From contig DXEI01000040.1 in the NCBI GenBank assembly GCA_019115045.1, positions 1 to 37,880 of the forward strand: a stretch of 37,880 nucleotides of DNA, written 5' to 3'. A program made the position numbers and the translations under genes. This stretch comes from Candidatus Gemmiger excrementipullorum (GTDB lineage: Bacteria > Bacillota > Clostridia > Oscillospirales > Ruminococcaceae). Positions 7,629 through 16,274 of the stretch are shown here, in pieces. The notes beneath the pieces were generated by a model. The model had not been told where the DNA came from. It ran no database searches and was given only the letters and a program-made list of their open reading frames with translations. Numbering within the stretch: the first letter of the stretch is position 1; each line of letters begins with the position of its first letter.

Positions 7629-7701
7629 GTTCCGTAATACGGAACCGCCTCCCACATCGCGCCGGCCGACGCGCTGCCGGGCGTTCCGCTGCATGGAACG
7701 C
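7629..7701. repeat. Two related inverted repeats sharing a GCGTTCCG...GGAAC core
   Basis: The first is GTTCCGT-AAT-ACGGAAC (7629-7645). The second is GCGTTCC-GCTGCAT-GGAACGC (7681-7701). Both are preceded by a similar CCGGCG/CCGGGCG sequence. They may be a small dispersed repeat or a tandem protein-binding site. Confidence 0.5.
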
Positions 7702-7759
7702 AAACCTGACGGCCGACCTCCTGTTTTCGCGCAAATTCTACAATAGCCAAACGGCCTTT

Positions 7760-7807
7760 ACACATGGTACACTGGGTATGACAAAACCCGGTGTACCGTG
7801 TTTTTTT
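7760..7807 (+). terminator. Terminator-like hairpin in the leader of the second phosphofructokinase gene
   Basis: The left arm (7760-7777) pairs with the right arm (7786-7801) as ACAC/GTGT, GGTACAC/GTGTACC and GGGT/ACCC with one T-G wobble and an AT bulge. T residues run from 7801 to 7807. It may end transcripts from the first gene, or act as an attenuator for the second. Only 45 bases separate it from the second start codon, leaving no room for a full promoter. Confidence 0.7.
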
Positions 7808-7852
7808 GTGTGCGCGGTACCAACACACACCCCAAAAACAAGGAGGAGACCT

Positions 7853-9088
7853 ATGGCAAAAAATGCGATCGTCGGCCAGTCCGGCGGCCCGACGTCGGTC
7901 ATCAACGCCAGCCTGGCCGGCGTGTATGAGAGCTGCAAGCGCCGCGGCGCGGGCAAGGTGTACGGCATGCTGCACGGCGTGGCCGGCCTGCTGGAGCGCC
8001 GCACCTGCGTGCTGGACGAAAAGCTGCAAAGCGCGCTGGACATTGAGCTGCTCAAGCGCACGCCGTCGAGCTACCTGGGCAGCTGCCGCTACAAACTGCC
8101 CGACTGGCACACGCCGGAGGGCGAAGCCGTCTACCGGCAGCTGTTCGAGATTTTGCAAGAGCTGGACATCGGCTACTTTTTCTACATCGGCGGCAACGAT
8201 TCGATGGATACCATCGGCAAGCTGGCCGACTACGGCCAGCATACCGGCAGCGAGATCCGCTTTATGGGCGTGCCCAAGACCATCGACAACGACCTGATGG
8301 TCACCGACCACACCCCCGGCTACGGCAGCGCGGCAAAATACATCGGTGTCGTGATGAAGGAGATCATCCGCGACGCGACGGTGTACGGCACGCACTATGT
8401 GACCATCGTCGAGATCATGGGCCGCAACGCCGGCTGGCTGACGGCGGCCGCCGCCCTGGCCAAGGCTGAGGACTGCGAGGGCGTGGATATGATCTGCCTG
8501 CCCGAGATCCCCTTCAACGTCGACCGCTTTGTGGAGAAAGTGCGCCGCATGCAGGCGCAGAAACCCTCCATCGTCATCGCCGTGTCGGAGGGCGTCAAGC
8601 TCGAGGACGGGCGCTATGTCTGCGAACTGTCCGACGATGTGCACGCCGTGGACGCCTTTGGCCACAAGGCGCTGACCGGCACCGCGCGCTTTTTGGCCAA
8701 CACGGTGGCCCGCCGCCTCGACACCAAGACCCGCTGCATCGAGCTTTCGACGCTGCAGCGCTGTGCCGGGCACCTGACCAGCCGCACCGACATCACCGAG
8801 GCTTACCAGGTGGGCGGCGCGGCGGCCAAGGCCGCTTTTGAGGGCCACACCGGCGAGATGGTGGCGCTGGACCGCATCTCCAACGCGCCGTACCAGTGCG
8901 GCACCAGCCTGCACCCCATCCGCGAAGTGGCCAACCTGGAGAAGAAAGTGCCGCTGGAATGGGTCAACGAAGACCACACCGGCATGACGCGGGAGTTCAT
9001 CGCCTACGCGATGCCGCTGATCCAGGCCGAACTGACGCCGATCTACGTGGAAGGGCTGCCGCACCATATCTACCTGCCGGAAGCCTGA
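7853..9088 (+). CDS. PPi-dependent 6-phosphofructokinase (second of a tandem pair)
   Basis: A protein of 411 residues, a close paralogue of the preceding enzyme along its full length: GQSGGPT at the N-terminus, LLKRTPSS, YIGGNDSMDT, GVPKTIDND, MGRNAGW, and a similar C-terminus ending in a HHIYL-type segment. Asp116 of GGND and Lys142 of PKTIDND again predict PPi as phosphoryl donor. Differences lie mainly in surface segments. The start at 7853 is set by AGGAGGAGA seven to twelve bases upstream. Two PPi-PFKs side by side suggest a duplication with divided substrate or regulation, for example fructose 6-phosphate versus sedoheptulose 7-phosphate (inference). A strong terminator follows. Confidence 0.93.
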   Translation: MAKNAIVGQSGGPTSVINASLAGVYESCKRRGAGKVYGMLHGVAGLLERRTCVLDEKLQSALDIELLKRTPSSYLGSCRYKLPDWHTPEGEAVYRQLFEILQELDIGYFFYIGGNDSMDTIGKLADYGQHTGSEIRFMGVPKTIDNDLMVTDHTPGYGSAAKYIGVVMKEIIRDATVYGTHYVTIVEIMGRNAGWLTAAAALAKAEDCEGVDMICLPEIPFNVDRFVEKVRRMQAQKPSIVIAVSEGVKLEDGRYVCELSDDVHAVDAFGHKALTGTARFLANTVARRLDTKTRCIELSTLQRCAGHLTSRTDITEAYQVGGAAAKAAFEGHTGEMVALDRISNAPYQCGTSLHPIREVANLEKKVPLEWVNEDHTGMTREFIAYAMPLIQAELTPIYVEGLPHHIYLPEA

Positions 9089-9110
9089 ATACGTGATCCC
9101 TCCCAAGCCA

Positions 9111-9155
9111 CAGCCCCGGGGGTCGCGCAGATGCGCGGCCCCCGGGGCTGTTTTT
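9111..9155 (+). terminator. Intrinsic terminator after the phosphofructokinase pair
   Basis: A very long GC-rich stem (9111-9129 with 9132-9150, one T-G wobble) followed by TTTTT (9151-9155). It faces the + strand and also separates the convergent gene ending at 9167. Confidence 0.93.
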
Positions 9156-9166
9156 CCGTTTACCAT

Positions 9167-12127
9167 TTAATAGAAGCCGAAACTGGGCAGGGCCTGCAGG
9201 GCATCGGCCCAGCCGGCGGGGATGGGCAGGCCGGACACCGCCGGGTAGTACAGCGCAAATACCACTACGGATGCCCCACACAGCGCCAGCGCAACGCGCT
9301 TGGCCGTGCGCGCGCTGCGAATGTGGGAGAGCACCAGCGCGATGCCCGCCAGGCAGAACAGAGAGCTGGGGAAATAATGGTACAAAAAGGTGCAGCGCGG
9401 CACCAGCATCCACGGCGCGAGCTGCGCGGCGTAGAGGATCAGCACTGCGGCCCCGGCGCGGCTGCCGCGCCCGCTGACCTGGTGCCACAGCAGCGCCAGC
9501 AGGCTGGCGAGCCCCACCAGCCAGACGACCGGCCCGCCCAGCCCGGCGATGCTGCCCTTGAGCCCCGCCGCCAGGTGGGTGTTCTGGTAGTACCACACCG
9601 GGCGCAGGCCCAGCAGCCAGGTGTACCAGCGGCTTTCAAACGGGTGGGTGGCTTGCAGCCCGGCGTGGTACTGGAACATCGAGAGCTGGCACTGCCACCA
9701 ATCGCCGAGCGTAAAGCCGGGGTCCCGCCACCAGTACGGCAGGTAGGAAAGGATGTACAGGCACAGCGGCACCGCAATGTAAAACAGCACGCCCCCGGCG
9801 GCCGCGGCGGCAAACTCCTGCCCAAAGCCCGGCTGCCGCTGCCGCCAGCGCGCATACAGCACGCCAAAGTACAGCGCCGCCAGGCCCATGCCGGCGTAGA
9901 TACCGGTCCATTTGGCGGCGCAGCCCAAACCGAACGCCACGCCGCCCAGCGCCATGGGCCACAGCGAGGCCAGCACGCCCTTTTGCAGCACGCTTTGGCA
10001 GTACCACAGCATGCAGTACGCCCCCAGCAGGATAAAGAAGGTGGCGAACACGTCGATGGTGGCGATGCGGCTTTGCGCAAAGCGCATAAGGTCCAGCGCC
10101 AGCAGCGCGCCGGCCGCCGCGCCGACCCAGGGCTTGCGGGTCAGCCGGCGGGCAAAGCACCAGGCCAGCGGCACCAGCAGCACGCCGAACAGCGTGCCGG
10201 AAAACCGCCACCCGAAACCCGTCATGCCAAACAGCGCGATGCCCGCCATGATAAGGTCCTTGCCCAGGGGCGGGTGCGTCGTCTCGTACACCGGCATTTC
10301 GTGCAGCTGCTCGTAGGCGGTGCGGCCGTGGTAGATCTCGTCGAAATACATGCTGTTCAGCTGGCTGATGGCCTGCGGCACCGCCGCCTGCTCGTCGGTC
10401 AGCGCGCCGCCGCCCTCGACCGGCAGCAGGCTGCCGTCGCCGTCGCGCAGCGCCAGCTCAAACACCTGGGCATTTTCCACCGTGACGGTCAGCGCTTCGC
10501 CGGCCGGCACGGCCAGGCGGCTCTCGCTCCAGCTGAAGCAGGTGCTGTAGCCGAGCTCCTGCGCCAGCAGCGTATTGCCGGCGGCGTCCGTCACCGTCAG
10601 CCGCCCGCCGAAGGATACGCCGGGGTAGACCCACAGCGTCACGGCGTCGCCGCCGGGGGTGACCGTCTGCTGCAGCACGGTATTGGTGGCGTCCAGCGGG
10701 TTTTGCGGGGCGTCGGTGTCGCCCAGGTACGCAAAGCTCAGCGCCGCGGTGGCCAGCGTCAGGCCCAGCAGGGCCAGCACTTCGCGCCGGCGCCAGGCGG
10801 GCTGGCCGGCGGGCGCGGGCACAGTCTCTGCGGCGGCGGGCGGCATGCGGCCCGGCAGCGGCAGCGCGTGGCCGTGCAGCGCAATGTCCCACACGGCGAA
10901 CAGCAGCATTACAAAGCAGATCGTCTCGGCCAGGCCGACGAGCGCGGCGAAGGTGGCGCTGGTGGCGCTGGTGAGCCATTCATCCTCGGTGCCGGCCAGC
11001 GAGTAGACGGCCGCCAGGTTGAGGAAGCCGGTCAGCGACAGGCCAAACCCGGCGGCATACAGGCGGATGTCGTCCCAGCGGGCGGCTGCCAGCAGCGCCA
11101 GCAACACGCCGGGCAGCATATACCGCTCGTGCATGCAGTGGCCCAGCGTAAACACCGCCAGCCCATAGTAGGCGGCCAGCAGCAGCGGCGAAAAATACCC
11201 GCCGCGCACGCTGCGCACCGCAAAAAACACTAGGGCGCCGGTGCACAGCAAGATCATGCCCCAGCCCAGCGCGTACCAGCTGACGCCGAACAGCGACGCG
11301 CTTTGCAGGTCCTGCCAGTTGCCGCCCAGCGCGGCCATCCAGTTAAAAGCGTTGATGGAGGCATACGGGTACCCCGACATGGTGCCCGCATACTTTTGCA
11401 GCAGCCCGGGCACCAGCCCGGCCAGCCCGTAAAACGGCAGCCCGGCCAGCAGCGGCGGGGCCAGGGCCAGCGCCGCGCCGCCAAAGCAGCGCCCAAACGC
11501 GCGCAGGCGGTCCTGCTCCTGCACGATGGCCGCCAAAAAGCACGCCGCCAGCACCGGGCCGAACAGCAGCGCCTGCGGTTTGATGGCCAGCGCCACGCCG
11601 TACAGCACGGCCGCCGGCAGGTAGCGGCGCTGTTCCAGCAGCCAAAAGCACAGCAGCAGCGGCAGCGCGAACGCGCCGTCGATCTGCTTCCAGATGCCGG
11701 TATCAAACAGCGTCAGCGGGTCAAACGCCGTGAACGCCGCCAGCAGCAGCGGCCCGCGGCTGCCCGCGGGCATGGCGCGCAGCGCGACCCGCCACACCAG
11801 CCAGGCCGCCGCCACGTCGCACAGCGCGGGCACGACCGCCAGCAGCAGGTCGGTGAGCGGCGACGCAGCCGGGATGCCCAGCAGCGCGCGCACGGCGCTG
11901 ACCAGCGCCAGCACCGGCAGGTAGCCGGGCGGGTAGTCGGCAAAATAGCCCGCGCTGTAAAAGTTGGCCGGGCCTTCGGCCAGCAGCTTGTCGCCCCAGG
12001 CGACAAAGCAGCTGCGGTCGTAGGGGTAGGCCTCGGTAAGCAGCGCCAGCGCCAGCCGCAAAGTCAGCGCGCAGTCCAGCAGCAGCCAGGGGGTGCGGGG
12101 TTCGGTTTTCAGGCGGTTTCGTTCCAT
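9167..12127 (-). CDS. Double GT-C glycosyltransferase: N-terminal mannosyltransferase-like half plus C-terminal PMT (GT39) half
   Basis: A 986-residue membrane protein made of two complete multi-pass units. The N-terminal half (about 1-430) has a first loop with DYPPGYLP and later GIWKQID, a pattern of GT-C transferases of the GT87/PIG-M-like type. Residues about 470-590 form a soluble, beta-rich linker (for example TLWVYPGVSFGGRLTVTDA). The C-terminal half opens at about residue 594 with FDEIYHGRTAYE and then THPPLGKDLI, the classical protein O-mannosyltransferase loop motif. Both units should use polyprenyl-phosphate sugars on the outer membrane face. Acceptors could be surface proteins or a glycolipid. 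The ATG at 12127 has no clear ribosome site, so a nearby alternative start is possible. Start position is less certain than function. Confidence 0.82.
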   Translation of the reverse strand: MERNRLKTEPRTPWLLLDCALTLRLALALLTEAYPYDRSCFVAWGDKLLAEGPANFYSAGYFADYPPGYLPVLALVSAVRALLGIPAASPLTDLLLAVVPALCDVAAAWLVWRVALRAMPAGSRGPLLLAAFTAFDPLTLFDTGIWKQIDGAFALPLLLCFWLLEQRRYLPAAVLYGVALAIKPQALLFGPVLAACFLAAIVQEQDRLRAFGRCFGGAALALAPPLLAGLPFYGLAGLVPGLLQKYAGTMSGYPYASINAFNWMAALGGNWQDLQSASLFGVSWYALGWGMILLCTGALVFFAVRSVRGGYFSPLLLAAYYGLAVFTLGHCMHERYMLPGVLLALLAAARWDDIRLYAAGFGLSLTGFLNLAAVYSLAGTEDEWLTSATSATFAALVGLAETICFVMLLFAVWDIALHGHALPLPGRMPPAAAETVPAPAGQPAWRRREVLALLGLTLATAALSFAYLGDTDAPQNPLDATNTVLQQTVTPGGDAVTLWVYPGVSFGGRLTVTDAAGNTLLAQELGYSTCFSWSESRLAVPAGEALTVTVENAQVFELALRDGDGSLLPVEGGGALTDEQAAVPQAISQLNSMYFDEIYHGRTAYEQLHEMPVYETTHPPLGKDLIMAGIALFGMTGFGWRFSGTLFGVLLVPLAWCFARRLTRKPWVGAAAGALLALDLMRFAQSRIATIDVFATFFILLGAYCMLWYCQSVLQKGVLASLWPMALGGVAFGLGCAAKWTGIYAGMGLAALYFGVLYARWRQRQPGFGQEFAAAAAGGVLFYIAVPLCLYILSYLPYWWRDPGFTLGDWWQCQLSMFQYHAGLQATHPFESRWYTWLLGLRPVWYYQNTHLAAGLKGSIAGLGGPVVWLVGLASLLALLWHQVSGRGSRAGAAVLILYAAQLAPWMLVPRCTFLYHYFPSSLFCLAGIALVLSHIRSARTAKRVALALCGASVVVFALYYPAVSGLPIPAGWADALQALPSFGFY

Positions 12128-12202
12128 AGGCGAAAAACGGCGGGGCCTGCCCGTCTCCGTCCGCCGGATGCGGGCGGGTCTGCGGGCAGACCCCTGGGTA
12201 GA

Positions 12203-13600
12203 TCAGAGTTTGGAAAGTTTAGGGCCCTGGGCGGTGTCGGTCACGCTCCAGCCCATCTCGGTCAGCTGCGCGCGGATGGCGTCGGCGCGGGGCCAGTCCT
12301 TGGCCTTTTTGGCGGCGGCGCGCTCCTCGACGAGGGCCGTCACCTCGGGCGGGACGTCGCCGGCCTTTTTGCGGTTGTACAAAAGGCCCAGCACGCCGGT
12401 CAACTCGTCAAACACGGCGGCCGCTTTTTCCAGCGTGGCCTTGTCGGCGGCGTCGGACAGCGTGTTGATCTCTTTGACAAAGTCAAACACGGCGGCCAGG
12501 GCGTCGGGCGTGTTGAGGTCGTCGTCCATGGCGGTTTTGAACTTTTTGCGCGCGTCCTCGCACTTTTCGGCCAGGGCGGTCTCGCTGCCGTGGGCATGCG
12601 CGATGGCAAAGTCGAGGTTGTCGCGGCAGGTATACAGGCGCTCGAGGCTGTTTTTGCAGCTCTCGATCAGTTCAACGGTATAGTTCAACGGCATGCGGTA
12701 GCCGGCCGTGAGCATGAAGTAACGGATGGGCTCATAGCCGTATTTCTCGGCGATCTCGCGCACAGTGAAGAAGTTGCCGGCGCTCTTGGACATTTTTTCG
12801 TTGTTGATGTTCAAAAAGCCGTTGTGCATCCAGTAGCGGCTGAAGGTGCAGCCGTTGGCGCACTCGCTCTGGGCGATCTCGTTCTCATGGTGGGGGAAGA
12901 TCAGGTCCTGCCCGCCGGCGTGCAGGTCGATGGTGGCGCCCAGGTGTTTGCGGGCCATGGCGCTGCACTCGATATGCCAGCCGGGGCGGCCGTGGCCCCA
13001 GGGGCTCTCCCAGTAGGGTTCGCCGGGCTTGGCGGCTTTCCAGACCGCGAAGTCGGCCGGGTCCTCCTTGAGGTCGTCCTCCATCTGGCTGCGCAGCGTG
13101 CGGTTGCCGCTCTCGAGGTCGTCAAGGTTGAGGTGGCTGAGCTTGCCGTAGCCGGGGTCGGACTTGACGCGGAAATAGACATCGCCGTTGCGCGCCACAT
13201 AGGCGTGGCCGCTGTCCACAAGGTCTTTGACGATGCGGATGATCTCGCCGATATGCTCGGTCGCGCGCGGGCGCACGGTGGGCGCTTTGACGTTGAGGCC
13301 GTCGGAGTCCTTGATATACTCGGCCTCGAACTTGCGGGCGACCTCCTGCATCGAGACGCCCTCTTCCCTGCCTTTTTGGATGAGCTTGTCGTCGATGTCG
13401 GTGATGTTGGAGACGTAGACCACCTTGTTGCCGCAATACTCCAGATAGCGGCGCAGCGTGTCGAAGACGACCATGGGGCGCGCGTTGCCGATGTGGATAT
13501 AGTTATAGACCGTCGGGCCGCAGACATAGATGCGGTACTCGCCGGGGGTCTGGGGGGTAAACTCCTCTTTTTGGCGGGTCATGGTGTTGAAGATCTGCAT
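12203..13600 (-). CDS. cysS: Cysteinyl-tRNA synthetase
   Basis: A protein of 465 residues, the family's usual length. It charges tRNA-Cys in the cytoplasm. The class I signature HIGH appears as HIGN (36-39) after CGPTVYN, KMSKS is at 269-273, and the zinc site is formed by C27, C212, H237 and E241. The C-terminal anticodon-binding part ends in a WPRADAIRAQL segment. The ATG at 13600 is preceded by GGAAAGGA; the longer frame to 13939 overlaps the neighbouring membrane protein gene and was rejected. It has its own promoter (13649-13677). Confidence 0.97.
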   Translation of the reverse strand: MQIFNTMTRQKEEFTPQTPGEYRIYVCGPTVYNYIHIGNARPMVVFDTLRRYLEYCGNKVVYVSNITDIDDKLIQKGREEGVSMQEVARKFEAEYIKDSDGLNVKAPTVRPRATEHIGEIIRIVKDLVDSGHAYVARNGDVYFRVKSDPGYGKLSHLNLDDLESGNRTLRSQMEDDLKEDPADFAVWKAAKPGEPYWESPWGHGRPGWHIECSAMARKHLGATIDLHAGGQDLIFPHHENEIAQSECANGCTFSRYWMHNGFLNINNEKMSKSAGNFFTVREIAEKYGYEPIRYFMLTAGYRMPLNYTVELIESCKNSLERLYTCRDNLDFAIAHAHGSETALAEKCEDARKKFKTAMDDDLNTPDALAAVFDFVKEINTLSDAADKATLEKAAAVFDELTGVLGLLYNRKKAGDVPPEVTALVEERAAAKKAKDWPRADAIRAQLTEMGWSVTDTAQGPKLSKL

Positions 13601-13648
13601 AGGGGTACGATCCTTTCCGCATGCGTTGTGCATGGATTTTCTAGTCCT

Positions 13649-13677
13649 ATTATACGCGCCGCGCCGCGGCGTTGCAA
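13649..13677 (-). promoter_or_regulatory. Sigma-A-type promoter of cysS
   Basis: On the minus strand TTGCAA (13672-13677), a 17-bp all-GC spacer and a consensus TATAAT (13649-13654), about 50 bases upstream of the cysS start. The -35 box lies only five bases from the stop of the upstream gene. Confidence 0.88.
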
Positions 13678-13682
13678 GGTTT

Positions 13683-15629
13683 TCACCCGTTTGCGGCAAA
13701 TTCGGCTTCGAGCTGGTCCCACACGGCGCTGAAATTGTAGGGGAACTGGGCGTCCTCCTCGGCCAGGTAGGTGCGGTAGGTGTCCAGCTCGGCCACGGTG
13801 GGGGCTTTGACGCGCCGGTAGGCCGTGATGGTGTAGCCGTTGCCCATATCGAAGACGGCGGCCTCCTCAAACGGCTGGTAGAGGCGCTGGTTCTCCAAAA
13901 AGGCGTCGTTGATCTTTCCGGTGTGGTTGCTGGGGTCAAACGGCGTGCAGGTCAGCACGGCCTGCGCCGTGAAGAGTTCGCGCGGGAAGGCGTCGTTGCC
14001 GGGGTTGACCGCGCCGTAAGCCAGCAGCGTGCGGATGCTCTCATCCGGCAGGGCCGCGGCGCGGAAGACATCGGCGCTGTAGACGACGCCGTGGCAGATC
14101 ATGTAGGCGGAATTTTCGCCGCTGCAATTCTGCCGCAGCCAGTCGTTGACCTGGGCGATCTGCGCCATGTCGCCGCGCTGCTGGTCGACGAAAAAGTACA
14201 GCCCGCTGTATACTTCCGGCGGGAAGAACAGCACCGGCAGCAGCTGGCTGCACGCGCCGAAGTTGAGCGCGCACACCCCCGCCAGTGCCGCCGAAACGAC
14301 GCCGCGCAGCGGCGGCCACGGCAGGCTGGCCACAGCCCATGCCAGCAGGTAAAAGCCCAGCAGGTAAAACGGGGCCACCGCCAGCGACTGGTGGTCGTCG
14401 AGGTTCTGCACACGGGTCAGCAGCAGCACGGCCGTGACCGCGCCGCCGGCCGATAGTACAGCCAGGAATCTTTCGTTGTTTTTATACAAACCGTATAAAA
14501 CGCCCAGCGCCAGCACGCCCAGCAAAAACCAGCCCAGGTAGACGCGCTGGTTGGCCAGTTCCGCCCAAAAGCCGCCGGTCTGGTAGGTGGCGTAGCGGTC
14601 GGCGTAGTTGGCGCGCAGGATGCGCCAGAACATCGGCGCCAGCGGCAGCCCGACGCAGGCGAGCGACGCCGCGGCAAATTGGCCAAAGCGGATGGCCGCC
14701 CCCGTTTGGCGGCGGCGCGCCGCGCGCGCCAGCACCCACACGCCGTAAAACAGAAACAGCGTGACGACGGTGAACATATAGCTGCGCCGCGTGACGATGA
14801 GCAGCCCGGTGAACGCCGCCAAACAGGTAAGGCGCGCCGGGGCGGGGGCCGAAAAATCATACCCGGCGACGAGCGCCAGCAGCATCAGCGCAAAGGCGAC
14901 GCCCAGAACGTCCGGCATGCCGCGGTAGAGCGCCACATGCAGCAGCGGCAGCAGCAGCGTGAACGCCAGGCCCAGCGCCGTGAACAGCCGCGGTGCGCGC
15001 GGCGCGAGCTGGCGGCGCAAAACAGCCAGCAGCACCAGCGCGCCGAGGTAGACCAGCGACGGGAACGCCAGCGCGCTGAGCAGCGCGAAGGTGTTGGCCG
15101 TGCGGTCGGTGAACATGAAGAGCGGTTCCAGCAGCGTGTTGATGACCAGCGGCGCATAGTCGTTGAACCAGGTCTTGTAGATGGTGGACCCCACGCCGTA
15201 AAACACGCCGTCGGCGAAGTTGGCTTCCAGCCGGATCTGCAGGTTGTAGTAGGTGGCGTGGTCCCACAGGTAGAGGCTTTGGCGGCCCACCATGGCGTGC
15301 AGGTAGAATGCGGCGCTGAGCGCGCAGCACACCGCCAGCAGCACGGCGTCAAAGCGGGTCAGCCGTGCGTCCACCGCGCGCAGGGCGCGGCGGTAGAGGC
15401 AGACGACGCCCAGCACCGCCGCAGCACAGAGCAGCAGCAGCCAGACATCGACCGGATGCCGGCCGCTGCCCAGCGCGTCCAGCCCCTGCAGCGCCGGCAC
15501 CAACTGCGCCGCCGCGCTGAACAGGAACTTGACGGCAAAAACGCACAGCAAAACCAGGACGGCCCGCTCGGCGCGGGTCATCCTGGCAAAAAGGCTTTTT
15601 ATTTTTGCGCGGGGCATGAAATTTGGCAA
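13683..15629 (-). CDS. Large GT-C-like multi-pass membrane protein of unknown specificity
   Basis: A protein of about 648 residues with around twelve hydrophobic segments and a C-terminal soluble domain of about 170 residues (from FFVDQQRGDMAQIAQ on). The first large outer loop holds LYLWDHATYYN, an acidic-aromatic motif like those in GT-C glycosyltransferases, and DYAPLVINTLLEPL. I do not recognise a named family. The likely start is TTG at 15629 (GGGGGT nine bases upstream) or ATG at 15617, which lacks a clear ribosome site. It follows pgsA after 66 bases on the same strand, so it may be the last gene of the recA-recX-rimO-pgsA run. Function in cell-surface glycan or lipid modification is an inference from fold and neighbours only. 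Confidence 0.7.
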   Translation of the reverse strand: MPNFMPRAKIKSLFARMTRAERAVLVLLCVFAVKFLFSAAAQLVPALQGLDALGSGRHPVDVWLLLLCAAAVLGVVCLYRRALRAVDARLTRFDAVLLAVCCALSAAFYLHAMVGRQSLYLWDHATYYNLQIRLEANFADGVFYGVGSTIYKTWFNDYAPLVINTLLEPLFMFTDRTANTFALLSALAFPSLVYLGALVLLAVLRRQLAPRAPRLFTALGLAFTLLLPLLHVALYRGMPDVLGVAFALMLLALVAGYDFSAPAPARLTCLAAFTGLLIVTRRSYMFTVVTLFLFYGVWVLARAARRRQTGAAIRFGQFAAASLACVGLPLAPMFWRILRANYADRYATYQTGGFWAELANQRVYLGWFLLGVLALGVLYGLYKNNERFLAVLSAGGAVTAVLLLTRVQNLDDHQSLAVAPFYLLGFYLLAWAVASLPWPPLRGVVSAALAGVCALNFGACSQLLPVLFFPPEVYSGLYFFVDQQRGDMAQIAQVNDWLRQNCSGENSAYMICHGVVYSADVFRAAALPDESIRTLLAYGAVNPGNDAFPRELFTAQAVLTCTPFDPSNHTGKINDAFLENQRLYQPFEEAAVFDMGNGYTITAYRRVKAPTVAELDTYRTYLAEEDAQFPYNFSAVWDQLEAEFAANG

Positions 15630-15695
15630 GGTTCGGTTACCCCCGTTGTTTGGGATTGGGGCGGCGGCAGCGCGCCCCGGTTTGGCAGTGCGGCG

Positions 15696-16271
15696 TCATT
15701 TCGCCTGCATAAAGCAGGCGCGGTTCTGCCACAGGTAGATGCCGCCCGACAGCAGCGTGAGCGCCGCCACGACCCAGCACAGCGCCTGGGTGATGAGCCC
15801 GAACGCCAGCATGTCGGTGGGGCCCATGAAGAACGGCACCAGGTAGTAGCAGATGACGGTCAGCATCTGCACGACGGTCTTGACCTTGCCCCACATGTTG
15901 GCGGCGATGACGGTACCGCTTTCGGCGGCGATCATGCGCACGCCGGCGACCGCAAACTCACGGAACAATACGACCGCCAGCACGACGGGCGAGCACAAAC
16001 CGTCCACGACCATATAGATGAAGGCTGCGGTCGTCAGGCATTTGTCGGCCAGGGGGTCCATGAACTTGCCGAAATCGGTGACGAGGTGGTATTTGCGGGC
16101 CAGGTAGCCGTCGAGGAAATCGGTAAAACTGGCTGCGGCAAACACGACGCCGGCCAGCAGGTGCATGACGGGGTCATACTCCGCCGTGCCGATGCGCCCC
16201 AGCGCCGCAAACACCATAAAGACGGGGACTAAGATCACGCGCAGCATCGTCAGTTTGTTGGGCAGGTTCAT
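15696..16271 (-). CDS. pgsA: CDP-diacylglycerol-glycerol-3-phosphate 3-phosphatidyltransferase
   Basis: A protein of 191 residues with about five or six membrane helices. It makes phosphatidylglycerophosphate from CDP-diacylglycerol and glycerol 3-phosphate, the first committed step of phosphatidylglycerol and cardiolipin synthesis. The CDP-alcohol phosphotransferase signature spans residues 51-76 with all key residues in place: Asp51, Asp54-Gly55, Ala58-Arg59, Gly68, Asp72 and Asp76. The start ATG is four bases after the rimO stop and its ribosome site (GGAGG) lies inside the end of rimO, so the two genes are co-translated. The YqeG-like phosphatase at 3.6 kb could act on its product. Confidence 0.95.
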   Translation of the reverse strand: MNLPNKLTMLRVILVPVFMVFAALGRIGTAEYDPVMHLLAGVVFAAASFTDFLDGYLARKYHLVTDFGKFMDPLADKCLTTAAFIYMVVDGLCSPVVLAVVLFREFAVAGVRMIAAESGTVIAANMWGKVKTVVQMLTVICYYLVPFFMGPTDMLAFGLITQALCWVVAALTLLSGGIYLWQNRACFMQAK

Positions 16272-16274
16272 GGG

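Larger units (their letters stand above)
7550..7852 (+). other. Structured intergenic region between the two phosphofructokinase genes
   Basis: About 300 bases without a convincing gene. It holds two small inverted repeats with the same core (7629-7645 and 7681-7701), a TACAAT hexamer at 7739-7744 without a good -35 box, a terminator-like hairpin (7760-7807) and an AGGAGGAGA ribosome site (7841-7849). An open frame runs through it in phase with the second gene, but the strong ribosome site at 7841 and the alignment of the two paralogues show that translation starts at 7853. Confidence 0.7.

Noticed and set aside
7091..9166. Minus-strand open frame of about 690 codons
   Set aside because: It is antisense to both phosphofructokinase genes and reflects their shared codon bias; the + strand proteins are clearly the real ones.
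12128..12202. Terminator after cysS
   Set aside because: Several GC-rich inverted repeats (such as GGTCTGC-CC-GCAGACC) and a TTTTT lie here, but the T-tract is not next to a good stem, so I did not call it.
11303..13732. Long + strand open frame of about 800 codons
   Set aside because: It is antisense to the double glycosyltransferase and cysS, spans the spacer between them and shows no recognisable motif or ribosome site.
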